In this document: positions 1 through 13,700 of the stretch, one piece after another
Layout: each line of letters starts with the position of its first letter
Position numbering within the stretch: position 1 is the stretch's first letter
Assembly (NCBI GenBank): GCA_023634235.1
Contig: JAMKCF010000008.1
Span: 18,939,000 to 19,002,999, forward strand
Reading direction: 5' to 3'
Source of the DNA: Pisaster brevispinus
Taxonomy: Eukaryota > Echinodermata > Asteroidea > Forcipulatida > Asteriidae
DNA length: 64,000 nt
Translations under genes and position numbers: made by a program
Notes under the pieces: generated by a model
Told to the model about the DNA's origin: nothing
Databases searched by the model: none
Seen by the model: only the letters and a program-made list of their open reading frames with translations

Positions 1-379
1 CTACATAACGTAATTTGCGTATTGTTATAAGCAATAATACATAAATCTTCTTGCACCAAGATTATAATTTTACGCTATTATATAGTCCTGTAAAATAATA
101 GATGCTATTGAATTTGAACTAAAGTAATTTTGTTTGCAACAGTTACATAGCCAACACTTTCAAGGTTGAATAACACAATACAGATTGGAAAATGAATAGC
201 GCTTGAGACTTAACAGTGCTTAGTAATGCTCCAAACCAATTTTGTAAAAACCAAATCCCAAAACCAAATTTTAGTTTATTAGAAGAAATCCACAAAAATG
301 TCTTGTAACTGTTTTGAAGATTATAATACATATACAAATGGCAAAAGTGTTCATTTTAAAAGTGGAAGGTGTGATGCGG

Positions 380-610
380 CCTTAATCTTCCGACTCTTGG
401 TAACATATTCCAGTAAAAAGTTGACCGACCATTTGAAAACCTTTCAACTTCACAAGTTTTCTGTGGTGATAAATTTGTGGAAGAAACTGACCCTATATGA
501 GTGTGTACTTAGTACATGCATTCATCATATGATATCATACTGCAGGCTGGCATAGTTTATCATTCAAGATCACAGTGGATGATATTGAATGGTCAGACAG
601 TAGGAGGGTT
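380..610 (+). repeat. dispersed repeat, copy 1 of 2
   Basis: Shares CATATGATATCATACTGCAG-type sequence and GTCAGACAGTAGGAGGG with 9660-9915 (ACATGATATCACATAGCAGG, GTCAGACATTAGGAGGG), same orientation. Confidence 0.6.
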
Positions 611-1099
611 GCCCACTAACATCTCAAAAGTCTGCTGCTCTCATACATAAACAAATACAGTCATGCAAATAGAAAATTACTGATTGAGTACATATCAGCA
701 TCTAAATCTGCCAGATATAATGATATAACTTTTACACTAAGGATAGTAATCAATGAGGTGCAGCCTCATCGAGCTTCCCCTAAATCAATTTGGTGCATCA
801 AGTTCAGAACTTTGTCCAGAACTGTCTCCTGTACACAATTCATTGGTGGGCACATTCCTGTCACTAGAAATGCCTTTTTCTAATTTCAGCCACATGCAGG
901 TTTAATAGAAGTAGCTTAAATTCATTGAGTTGTTCAGTGAAATGGCACCCAGACAGGACCAAGAAGTAAACAATCTCAGATGAGGTAATCATTTCTCCCG
1001 CATTCCACAGGCTGAGCATGGGGATGGTTGGTGGGTTCAGACCACTTGCATTGGCCACCATCGGTCAAACAACGGAGACGTAAATCCACGTATGTGCCA

Positions 1100-1165
1100 C
1101 ACACAACTCTCAGCCAATGATCCTTATTGACCTCAGTGAGGGCGCTGTTTGTGTCGGGTATGCAA
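1100..1165 (+). repeat. GAGGGCGCTGTTTG dispersed repeat
   Basis: ACTCTCAGCCAATGATCC, TTGACCTCAG and GAGGGCGCTGTTTG recur inverted at about 60265-60350 (CAAACAGCGCCCTGACTGAG, GGCCGAGAGTTTCC). Confidence 0.55.
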
Positions 1166-1543
1166 CGGGTCTTTTTACCCAGTCTACAATTTTCAAAAAT
1201 TCATGGCTGCAGCAACTGATGAAGAAAGCCAAAGAAAACGAGGCGACGACACCATCCATATGCAAACAATCTGAATCTAGCAATTCTTAATCCAGCATGA
1301 TGTACCTAACCAGAGGGTGAGGTGCACCATGAAGGTTAATCTGGTGAATGTCTGCATAATGTACAATTGTCCGTTACGCCATAAAATCATTATTGCATTG
1401 CTCCTCTCATGTAATTTCTCTTCACGATGGTCAGAGTTTCTTACTGTAACCAGCCACACAAGTATATAAGACAGCTTACACTGAGTAAGTCCAGGCAGTA
1501 AAGGCATCCTTGTTGAAACAGTCGAGGCAACCCAATATTGTAC

Positions 1544-1549
1544 TTTATT
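1544..1549 (-). terminator. candidate ANLN poly(A) signal
   Basis: AATAAA on the minus strand about 91 nt beyond the stop codon, followed by moderately GT-rich sequence. If used, the 3' UTR is short; no transcript evidence is available. Confidence 0.35.
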
Positions 1550-1639
1550 TTCAAGAGTCTATTAGGGTCTGTTTGGTGTAGTTTATACCACCTCCGAGGT
1601 TGTGTATGTCTGAGGAAAAAGATGGGAGTTGAAGACGGT

Positions 1640-1766
1640 CTAAGAAGATGGAGTAGGCGTCGGCCTGGCAGCCTCTCTGTTCCATGTCCTCAGATCCAGG
1701 AGTGTCTTGTTTAGAGAGTGGATCCATCTCAGACGATCTTCCTTCACATCGGCTGAAAGCATATGC
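1640..1766 (-). CDS. ANLN: ANLN last coding exon (PH C-terminal helix, stop)
   Basis: Read in the frame set by exon 16 it gives [20 protein letters not shown] and LLDLRTWN, matching human [20 protein letters not shown], then a short tail and TAG. The longer open frame over this stretch is a different frame and is not the protein. Confidence 0.95.
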
Positions 1767-4700
1767 CTGCAAAAAACAAAACATGAAATTGATCAATTTT
1801 ATTCTCTCTTGTCCTTTTATGTGGTTTAATGGAACTCTTTAAACAGTTCTTACCCCTAGCAGTGACCTGTGATGATTAAAATCATGTATTGGATCAACCC
1901 CATTTATAACACATTTTCATTGGTTAAAACAACACACCTTAAAACCATGTAACCTTAAAATGACCTTTGTGAAAGTTCAAGTTCCAAGGTTTGGGACGTC
2001 GGCTATGAAGTTGCGTATGCGTTGACTGCAACCAGTGTTTCTGGAATTTGTATTTCAAATTTATAAAAATATTGTAATTTACAGAATACAGATGCGATGC
2101 ATCGTGATACACATATTTAATACTGGGCACTGCTAAAGGAACATTCAAAAGGAACGAAGTGGTAATTTAAATTGCATGGCCTGATTTTCGCCACTAAAAT
2201 TCTCTGAACAATTTCAACAGATGATGCTGTTAAAAAAAACACACACCGAAAAACAAAAACAAAACCATGAAAAAACTTGTGCATATGCCACTGACAATGC
2301 ACAGAATGCATGTAATATGCACAATTGTTTTTGTACATGGCTATAGTTTAAATCTAAATTTCGGGTCAAAGTGGCCAAAAAAATTGGACCTAGCATTTTT
2401 AATAAAAAAATAAAACTGAATTATTGTCGGGATCCTGATATTATCTAATGTCCACTAACCATGTACAAACAATTTTGCACATGACATATATTTTGTGCAA
2501 AATTCCTTCAGGGGGAAAAAAAAAATCGTTTAAAACAATTTCCTTTGGCAAAACTGGGCATGCAATTTTTTTATGTAAGAAGGGACTTACTTTGTAGTGA
2601 CCACTGAATCTTCATGTTTGGTGACCAGCGTGTCCTTCCTGTGACTCTTGGAGTGGGTGGCCTGCTGCCGGGTTACCAGCTCGAATGTGTTGGGTCTGGC
2701 GCACAGGATGCGTGAGATGGGTGCCACCTCGCTGGTGACGCACTGTCTGAGATCAATGGTTCCCATCGGGGCCTGGAGGGGAAGAGAGAATGAGTAACAG
2801 TAACAGGTGAACAATAAACACATATAAAACTTTGTCATTGATACAATTAAATATAAAAATAATAATAATACAAACACGAAACTCCAATTTTCTATTCACA
2901 TAGAATTCCAGTCCACTTCATTCTCTGAGATCTATACAATGTTTATATCAGGGATGAGATTGAAGGAATGTGAAACTTCCTGAAAAATGTCTTGCAGGTC
3001 CAAGTCTCCCTTATTCTAGACCTGGAACCTCTTAGATGTTACAATTCAGGAGATTTACTCTGTGCATCACCAGAAACACAAAACTACAGGTTTGGCCACA
3101 ATGTGGACTATTTCTTGTTTCCATCTGTAGTTGCTTCTTATTTCTTTCAAGAAAATTTGAGGGCTCGAGGATTTTTTGAGAAAATCCTGATATCAGGAAA
3201 AATCCTGAGAAATCCAATGCCTGACTTAGAAAAGAAAGAGGAAATGTGCTGATTGCTGCAAAATTGTTTTCCTGCAGAAAAGAAATTGTTGTTCCAGCCT
3301 TGCCAAATGAAGTAAAAAATTAACATTGTGCTTGGTCACAGCACATGGTGCATTTTGGGATTTGGCTTTTTTTGTTTTTGCCAACTGTTATCGTACTTAT
3401 CCAGAGATTTCTTCCCTTTTTTGATAAGGTAGTTGAGTGAGAGTGTTTCTGCCACAATATTTTGAATCCGTCTGAATGTTTTTTAACTTTTTGGTATTCT
3501 TAAGCATAAATATCCAGGCATAAAACCCCACTGAGGCAACTGCCTCCATAGCCCCTGGTCATTGCCCTGGTGCCCATTGAAATTGCCCATACAAAGGAGA
3601 ACATGCCTTGGTGCCCTTGCAAAACCTAAAAACATCAGGACTGAAATTCACCTTTAAGAAGGAGAAGCAAGTGTTTGAGAAATCTACTGCCCTGTCCAAT
3701 GATGTAAATTATAGGGTTCTAATCATATTTGAAATCTCTTTTCATATAAAAACTCAAGTCAGGTGAGGTTTGCGGTAACACCATATGTAAATCTCTTTTG
3801 ATTAGTGGTGGTTCCAAGAAGAACCGCTGGTTTTAGAACCACCACAACTCAAAAGAGATCTACACATGGGGCTACCGCAAACCTCACCTTATTGTACTCC
3901 CACCATGCAAAGTTTCAATTCCTACTCCAAACTCAAATTGTAGCTGAGAAGCTAAACTAGCAGTGATAGAACACAAGTGGGTTCACTTGTGATTGGTAAT
4001 AAGAAAACCCAGTATCAGTACCTTATGATTCTCATCATCTGGGTACTTCCAGTAGGATATGTAGCCCCCGGACAGGGTACACCAGCGCCTGTGCCACGCC
4101 CCAAAGCCGCTGATGTCATCAAACATGGTCAGGAAACCACTCTCGGAGACGTTGGTGTTGGTGTGACACGACATGTTCATGTGGACAGTGCCCTCTAGAG
4201 GTGAGTTGAAGGGGACCTACAGAGTAAAATTATCAGGTCAGTTTGTTATAAATAGGCACGCAACTTTCTAGCAAAGGTTTGCGGTTACACCATGTACATG
4301 AAGTAGCTCTCTATGAGTTGTTTTAGTTTATGAAAAGAACTGCTGGTGTACTTGGTGTTTTAATCAGAATGCTCAAATATGTAACTTTTTAAATGTATAA
4401 AAAGATTTTTAAAACCCAAGCAGTTGACTTTATACAGTGTTTTTTTTTCTCTTCAGTTTTCTATGGCACTAATATTTCAGAACACAAAGGAAATCAGATA
4501 TCAGATGACAAGGTACATGCTCATGTACACTAACAAATTTAGAACTAGAGCTGAACACTTTTACAATTATACTCTTTCAGCCGATTATTTGTAAAAAAAT
4601 CATAAATAGCGAAAAAGAACCTAATAGTAAAGATTTTGTGTACTAAAAATTACACCAACACTTTCCCAATGTCTTTTTTTTTTTTGAGGGACAAAATGGC

Positions 4701-7700
4701 AGAGCACCAAGCGAGTATTTCAACAACCTAATGTTTCTATCAGTGAGCATAGTTGTCATGTCACAACACTGGTTCTTTTTAAAACCTACAAAAAGGTTTT
4801 TAAATAAGTTGCATCCGGCAACCTTTCCCTGCTCATTCCTCCACCAAGCAATGTAACAAGTTGTGCGGCAACTAAGAGGCTCTTAGTGAAACTTTTACAG
4901 AAATTTTTTTTTACCTTGCTGAGAGTAAATCTGTTGACTCTGAAGCTCTGAAGACTCAGTCTGGTTGCGCCAACCAATGTGAAGCTGCTTGCACGGACTG
5001 ATCCCGGACCACCTGGACTTGGGTTACTCAATATCTTTGTACTTTGCTACAATCAACAACAAGAAATGTGGACAAATTACTACTTGATGATCCGATGAGA
5101 CAGAGGCTCAAAAGAATGATTCTAAACTTTTTTTCTTTCTTGGAAAAGCACAAAAGAAAAACATTCTGTCACAAGACAGCAGGCCTATTTTTTTCTTCAA
5201 AAGGTTGTATCTTAAACCTGGGGTCAGATCTCTGGCTACATGGCAGTTGCAGGTTGTATGGCTCCTGACTGGCACCCCAAACAAAGATATTGACAAAATA
5301 GGGAGACTGCCAACATAAGGCTATTTAATATAGCTCAGTTGGTAGAGCGCCAGCTCGTTAATACATGTATTGACCACTAGCACCAATGTCACATGTGACT
5401 ACCATCTGCTGTTGGCTGTGGTTGTTGGTTGAAATCCTGCTCCAGTCAATTTTTATTTTTTCTTTGTTCAACCCCAAGTTCAAAAAAGAGAGAGAGAGAG
5501 TTCAGAACAACCTTTTTGAGCCTTTGTCTTGCAGTGCTGTCATCAAAACTTCTAAGAGGCACACCGACAAAATTAGGGATAAGAGGTAATTCATTTCACT
5601 ATCAAGTTTAAAGACTAAAGAATTGAGACAAAGTTCCAGGTGTACATTTTTGTTGTTTGTTCGAGAGAAAGTTTAATTGACTCACCCTGGTTTCTTTGGA
5701 CATGTTTGCAAGGATCTTCTTGGGCGTCAGACCGGAGAAGAAATTTGGTTTTGTCTTCTCATCGGCCGGCTTGGCTCTCTTTATCTGCATCTCAAAGACG
5801 AACACCTCCACCACAAAGTCACTGTCAAGATTGTTGCTACAGGCAAAGGACAAGGACAACAAGTCAATATTTGACACAACCCTTTCTGGGCTTTTGTCCT
5901 TTATTCAGCTTAAACACGTTTTGATTCTTTTTGAAATAGTGTGCTCACAAGTTACTTACAATTTTGCGATGTTGGTGTAGGGTAGGCAGTCCCCTGTTAA
6001 GCCATCCACCGTCGTCTGGATGTGGGTGGCTAAGACATGCTCCCTGCATCTCAGCAATAGGAAGTAGTAGTGACACATACGATCTGGTGGGTTCAAAGGG
6101 GAAAAGATGATTAATGAAAGTTATATTCTTCTCTCCCGCTTCCGATGGGATGAAACCTTCGAAGGAATTCTAATGATGGCTAACCGAGGCCACACTATAG
6201 TGCCTAGGTACATCAAAGTGATACGCGCTATATAAAAATGGTGTTGTTATTATAATTTTTTTACACACAACCCGGTCCCGCCAGCTACGATCAAACATGA
6301 CGAGCGCCAGTAGGAAATCAAAAATATCCTGACAAACAAAAAAACAACAGGCTAGGAGAATGTACAGCAATATTAATAGGACTTTTACAGGGGAAAAAAA
6401 AAAGGCCAGAAACATCCAAGCTCTGATACATGAAGCCTATCAAAAAATGGTGCACAGCGTCCTTCAAACACTGAACCCCTCGTCTTATGTATTTGTTCTG
6501 CATCCAAGCATCCAACACTGTGATATTATAGTCAATGCCATGCATTCAGATTTAGCGTGAAATGTTTCTCAGATTGTGTATTCAAGTTACGGATTATTCT
6601 TCCTGCGTAGACATGGAATTTGGTACAGATGATTTACAGACTATCTACATATCACCAAGAATGTAAAACCTAGTGATTTTGAAACAGGATTTTTGAAGTT
6701 GCCAAATAGAAGAAAAAACAAAACACACACAAACAAAAATCCACAAACTACAGGTCTAAAGACACTACAAATTTGGCAAGGAAAAGTTCATTTCCCATCG
6801 TTGTTTGTCCGTTGTCTTTGTTCAATCAAAATTGGTGGGGAGTTCAATGAGATGGGTAAAAGGTCCAGAAACCCTGAGATGTTTTGACGTCTTACCTTGT
6901 TTTGAGCTGAGTACGTACTCCGTCTTGAGAGGCAGCCTGAGGTCCTGTAGGGTAACAAACCCTTTACATGCCTTCATCACCTCACCGTCTGATGTCTGCA
7001 TCGTGTCTGTCCCTCTGGCTGGAGGCGTCGTCTTCAGACGCTGTATCTCAGCCAGGCAGGCCTGGCGCCGTTGAGCTGTGGGTACAAAGAGGACGGGGGT
7101 AGTGTTATTAAGAGTTTGCCCTGATAAACAAAACAATTATCCAGGGACATTTGAACATAATTGTGTTTTCTGAAAGGAAATACATGGGCCAATTTCATAG
7201 AACTGCTTACCGTTAAGCAGCTCAATGAATTTTGTGTTTTGCTCACTGCAGCAGAAAATTTGGCTTATGCCCAAGCATATTGATCACAGGTTAACAAAAA
7301 AATTAGGTGACCAGCTTCACGTTTACCATAGATTCGCATTGTTATATACATCAAAAACTTGCTTACAGTAAGCATTGGTACATTAGCATGCCTTTTTGAA
7401 AGCTTAGTGCTCGCTGCGCTATGAAATGGAAGTTGCCCGGTAAGCACAAAGTTTGCCGTAAAGCAGCTCTATGGAATTGGGCACAGGAAAAGCTTCAAAA
7501 TGCCAGACTTTATTACCTGCTATGAGCAGAAGTCTCTCTGCCTCTACTTCCTGCAAGCTGCCTTTATGCTCAGGATTAGATGCAATTAGATTCAGTGCTT
7601 GGCTCGTCTGATAGATGATGCTCTGCTGGGCTGACACCTCTTCCATCAGGGTCTGGGTACAACAGAGAAACAAAAGAAACTTTGTTATTATCCATGGATA

Positions 7701-10700
7701 CCATAGATGCAATCAATGTTTGTGTGATGTGTTCAACTGTAATTAACAGGAACAAGAACAACTGAAACAGCCCTAGGGCCTTTTCCAAACCTCGGCTTGC
7801 GCTCCGGCTTGGGCTCTGTCATATATTCACAAGGTGTCTGCACACTTCAAAAAGTCAAATTTAAGACTTTTTAAGACCATTTTAATGCCACACTACCAAA
7901 AATAAGTGAATAAAGCAGGGGAGAAACAGCTATAACTGCTTGAATTTTGTTCCTTTTTTACACGCAGCCTTATTTGATTCTCTTCGAGATGATAGGAAAC
8001 TCATTAAACGCCTTATCAAATTTTTAAAGACCTCAAACAACTGAATTAAAGACTTTGTAATACTTTTTAAGGATCCGCAGAAACCCAGATTCAGCAGCAG
8101 TGTACTTTTAGCACAGTGTTTCCAACATCACACAAAGCCTGGAGCCTGAGTGGGAGCATAAACCAAGGTTTGAAAAAGGCCCCCTAGTGAATACTTCATT
8201 CCTGACCTGTATTTGCTCCTTGACTGGCACCGGCTTCAACGCCATGGGTTTGACTCCCTGTCCGGCGCCCACCGACCCACTCTCGCTTCTGATAATGCTC
8301 TTGGTGACCGCTGTACTGGGCGACTTGGGACCGTGCTTGCGGAATGACTCAATGCTGTACAGGTTGGGTGACTGGGAGGTGCCCGGCTTGGAACGGGTTA
8401 GGCCGCCTGTGGGGGGCTTCTGGGCTGCGGCTTGCAGTTCTGTCAGCTGCACGGAGGAACAATGTTTAAGTCAGTACAAAATAACAGCAAGATTTCCAGA
8501 CAAACTACTGTGTTCAGAGCCCAACTGAAAAGCCTTTAACACAAAAATACTGTTGCTAAAACTGTACTATTCACTCTCTCCGCCTCCATCAATATCCCTC
8601 AAATAGTTTTGGATGATAACGGAATTAAATACCAGACTACAACATGATGTACATTATACTGAATACACCTTAACAGTGCACTTTCTGATCTGTGCAGTTT
8701 CTCACAGATCATTTCACAGTCCAAGTAAAGTTAGCCAACAATGATCAGGTTTAGTTGCATCACATGCGCTCAAACATTCAACAGCTGAGACCTAACCCTG
8801 CTGGTACTTGATCCTTGTTTCATACCAAAAATTGAAAAAATAAATAAATAAATGAAGAGCACGAACCAATTAAACTGACCTCAGGTAACCATGTACTGGG
8901 ATTCGGTGGATCAACCAGCAGAACTGCTCTAACAAAAAAATAAATAAAAAAATGAAAAAAGATTCAAAGGAGAAGAAATGCGAGCTGCTCACCTGGGTTT
9001 TCTTCTGTTCTGGTACAGCGGCTGTCTCGGCCGTCTTCTGTGGAGTCTTCTCAGGAGTGCACTCTGCTTCCATGGCTTGCTCTGCCTCATTCAGAAGATC
9101 ATCAATGTCTCCCAAGACATCACTAATATCAACATCTTCATCTTCATCTTCATCTTCGTCTTCATATTCATCTTCATAATCACTGTCATCTTTCTCAGGT
9201 TTGGGAAGAGGGTGCTTGATAGACAGAGCTGCCTGTTTGGCTTCTGTACACAAATCATTTCAACATTTCCATTAAAAAAGAAGAAACGCTAAGGCACCTA
9301 TAAAATAAATTACTTATAAAAAAACTGTAGCTCACAAAATAGTATTTTCTTTACACGCAAGTTTGAAAGTGTACAAACTTTTCTTCCACTTCTCCTATTT
9401 AATACTACTTTTTTATAGGGATTTTTTTTTACTTTTAAAGTTCCTCATCTACCTGTGTCATGTCATTTGAGACTGACACTTCACATCATTGTAATTGGAC
9501 GTTTTTATTTTTCTTAAGCATTCTTAATATGTTCTTCTTAATTTGTTCCAATTATTTTTAACCTCTGTAAAGCTCCTAGGGATCCTGTTTTTGGTTAAGA
9601 ACGCTAAATAAAAGCTGTTTTGTTATTATATTATTTGTTATTAATATATACCGGATGTACAAACAAAACCAAGAGGAGACATTTTTCGCAAGGAGCTTCT
9701 CTCATACGAGATACAACATTATTACAAAATCAATTTACTCTTGGCAACATTTTCCAGATAGCTGACCAACCATTTTGAAATCACTGTGCACAGAATTAAC
9801 TGGGAACTGATCGGAACATTCCCCACATGATATCACATAGCAGGTTGGCATTTTTTTTTTATCATTCCAGATCACTGCATGAATGATATAAAACTGTCAG
9901 ACATTAGGAGGGCTAAATTTGAAAGCTGAAAAGGGAAGTGTTTGTTAACACTCACTTGCTTCTTCCTCAGCAAGAAGCTTGCTGCTAGTCCGGCGGGGTC
10001 TAGGAGGGGGCTGGGGTGTGGCAGGCCCTTTCTCTTCCTCCTTCAAGGCCAGCCTCTTTGCTTCCACTCGAGGGACAACCACTTGCTCCTCCTCCTCCTC
10101 TTCTTCATCCTCTGAGGATGAGATGGCAGGAGGTGGTGACTCCGCCATGCCGATATTGATGGTATCTTCGGTTACTTCCATCTCATCTTGATCATCTCTG
10201 CTGTCGTCCATCAGGGATGACTCTGGCTCTGGTACGGAGGCCGTGATGGTCACTCTGGGCTTGGGCTAATGCAACCAGAATAACAAATTCAAAGATACCT
10301 TTTTAAACACCAAGATATACAGAACAGCGTTAAATTTTCACAATTTTTTTTAGCGAAATTGTGTGTGTAGTGTTATTTGAACATTACTGATATGGGTCCA
10401 ACTTCAGAGCTTGGTAGAATATATTACAAAATGTAGAAAAACTAAATGTTGCAAAATTCAAGAACATGAATCTCATTCACTTTACATTGAAAAACATGCA
10501 TTTCTGGTGGCAACCTGTTTCAGGTAAGCAGATTTGTGTGCTCAGATGCCCCAATCATGAAGAAGTCAGGCCCTGTGTGAAAAGGGTGGACCAACAGGAA
10601 TAAGCTTCCAGCAGTAAAGGGGTGGTACTACATGTTGTACATTGATTTTCAAAACTTCAACCCTTCAGTTTTCCAGACATTGGTACTATTATTAATTCAT

Positions 10701-13700
10701 GAGTAATTGATACTTTAATTCATGAGTAACTGATACATTTTGTGTTGCCTTTTTGCTCCGCAATACATGTGAAATTGTTCACCGCAGAAGGATTGATGTA
10801 TGATTCAAAACTTGTTTGCATATGACGCCAGTTTTTCCGATCAACTCTACGAATCAGTCAGCTCTCCCAGTTCCTGTCTTTAGTCTGTCCTTCCTGTAAT
10901 TACTGATAAACCACAAATGCTCCCCTATGAATTGCTATTAAAATGGCATTGTGGTTACCCTCCTTTTTATTCATCTCTAAACTGTTGAAGAGCAGTTTCT
11001 AAATAACAAAATGCATGGACATTAAGGGCTCACCCTTAACAGGAAAAACACGACGGGCTAGTAGTAAACGTCACTTCTCAACTGACTCTCTAGGCTACAA
11101 AAACTGTACAATCTACTTGTTTAATGCTCATATTTCTTCCTTTTCAGATGTGAACAATAAATATTAAAAGTGTTTTAACTGAGCGTGTGAATATAACTTA
11201 ATTTGACCATTAAACTGGTTGTGATCACTACCATCATCAGAAAGATACATTGATGACAATGCATGTTTACCATCTGGGCTACTAAAACTTCTTTTCAAGG
11301 GGGGCAAGTAAAATGCAGAGTTTATTAGCCCAGTGGGCTGCTTTACTAAAAGCAAAAGCACTTAGATGACAGGATTCAGGAGTGCAAAAATAGCCTTCAG
11401 TGTATGGCTTTCCAAATCAATGGTTTATCTTTTCCTTTACAATGGCAGGCATTGAAATAACCCACGGCACCCACAGCAATTGCTGTGGTGCTCTTTGCAA
11501 AGTTCCAATACAAATTAAAATGTTCTCATAAAGTGCCCCTTACGAAAGGAAAATTGCTGTGCCTGATCAAGAGAGAAAGTACAAAGCCTGTAACTAATGG
11601 TGAGTACATGAACTTACCGTTGGCTGTTCCCTCTCTGGCTGTGACTCCTCATCAGCCTTCTTGTCAGAATGATTCCATCTGTTCTTGATGACGTCCAACT
11701 CCTTCTTCCTTTGCTCCTGCAACATTCATCAAAATAAGTCATTAGATTACAGGTTTCTTACTAATTCAGCAATAAACACATGGGTTTGACCAGGTACAAA
11801 TCATCCAATACTCAGTACATGTCGGACACACACGATTTTGTTTAAGAGTTCAAAAGTTTCATGACTGCACTTTATCTGACAATGTCTGATGGTTGCACTG
11901 AGATAGACTCCCAGCAGAGCCTAAAGACCGCGCTTTTTAAAATATTGGGACTTGTTGAAGTGCAAGAGTTTGTTTCCTTCACATAAAAATTTGAATACGC
12001 GCGAGACGTGCACGATCTATTGATAATACACCATGATTTCTTCTGTACCAATCCACCCTCACCATCAACCCATGGCTCTTTATTTGAAAAACTTAACCCG
12101 TCTTACTCCAACACTCCATCCTACAAACCGTGACAATTTCAAAGTAAAATCAAAGAGTTTACTCATCAGAGCTACATGACTGACATGATCATGATGATCT
12201 CAAGATTTGTATGTTTTTTTACTCTCAATTGATCAAAGCAAAAGAAAAAGGGAAAACTATCCTCCTCGTTGAGACATTAACTAGCAAGTTGACAAACCAT
12301 GTTTCCAAAGATTTATAAATTTCCATCAAAGCTTAAAACAGGTGTCCTGCATAGGTATGGGTATGATGTTTTCAATTCAACTGTTTGTATTGCATAAGGA
12401 TTTGTCACATTCATCCACTTCCCACGACACAACTGATGACCAAGCTTCAGCAATCAGCTGTACAGAATCCAAAACAAGATACATGTGGTAGAACTACCTA
12501 TTGACCACATTGGCCTGTCCAACTCCCCTAAGTGTAAAGATCCTCCAAACCATAACAACTTTCCAAGAATACACAATCAAAGAAATCCACAGAGTCTTGA
12601 ATCCTTGCCTAAAAGATATAGAACAGAATCAGCAGAGGGCTTACAACAAACGATGGCACAATGTGTGTCTCCCATAACGGCGGCACTCTGGCCGAATCCA
12701 AGCTCAAAGGTTCCAAGGAAGTCATGGTGTTTTTTTTGTTATCTTGATAATTCTGGCTTTGCGTACAGATGTTTGAATGATTTCAGGCCGAGCATACCAC
12801 TTTGTTTATAGTGGCATGCCAGGAAGTGAGTGGTAACTGTTTGGCGAAGGTCACATTGTCCATCACTGAATTCTTGTTACACCGTGGGCTATTATTATGG
12901 TAATGAGATCTTTTGTCATCATCGGACTTGGATGTTCACCGTGAAGGTCAGTGGAGAAAGTTAACTGTGCACAGAATCTTTCCGATGATATGAACTTTCA
13001 TTTGGCATCACAATAAGAAGTAAAAACAGTAGAAAGATTGGAAGAATTATTGATGACTAAATGTGTAAAAGTATTTGGACGATATTGACTCTACTGGGGA
13101 AGTTTTACGAAGAAACTGTTTCTGTTATTCATGCTGACATAAGTTTGTTTGTTCCTTCAGTTGAATACTTGGAGTTTACAATAACAGCAACTTTTTTGGA
13201 TAAAAATACATACATTAACAAAAAAAGTTTTAAAGCAATATAGAATATAGCGTAAAAGTGGAATATTTTTGGGTTTGAAGTAAAAATTTAATGGTTTAAA
13301 TCAAAGTTATTCCAATCCAATAAGGTGTTTCTTTAATCAAATGATGAGTAATACACTCAATTATAATCTGAAATTAAAACATTTTGGCCGGAACAAAAAG
13401 TTGTCGAAAAAAATAAACACAACACTGTGAGTCAGTAACCAGGGCATCACCCTTCAGAATGAACATTTACGTAAACTCCAGTGGACAGTCGATTGGTCCA
13501 CGTACTTCCCCAGGAATTGGATGCCTCGGATAGGACTTCCTGGGGCTAGGTTAAAACATTACGTTGTCACTTGTCAGTTTCTAAGGAAGCTCTTGCCTAA
13601 TACAATGCTTTTAAAGCAGGGCTCGAATTTGGGGAAAAAATCCAAAAGACTGCAGGGCTCGTAGCTCAAAACTTTTACTGGACCAGAAAATTTGTTACAA

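Larger units (their letters stand above)
1..1543. other. left flank, no gene recognised
   Basis: Beyond the end of ANLN I see no recognisable protein or RNA gene. It holds one copy each of two dispersed repeats (about 380-610 and 1100-1165), described separately. The rest is AT-rich unique-looking sequence that could include a longer ANLN 3' UTR. Confidence 0.5.

Noticed and set aside
1203..1274. Possible 23-residue coding start (MAAATDEESQRKRG...)
   Set aside because: Looks coding-like but has no donor before the stop, no partner exon and no recognised homology.
1551..1796. 81-residue open frame over the end of ANLN
   Set aside because: It is in a different frame from the spliced PH domain and runs into the intron; the frame set by exon 16 gives the true C terminus and a TAG at 1640.
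5640..5980. Plus-strand open frames over ANLN exon 13
   Set aside because: Antisense shadows of the anillin exon, with no splice structure or homology of their own. Others occur at 8187, 15676, 16282, 33479 and 37564.
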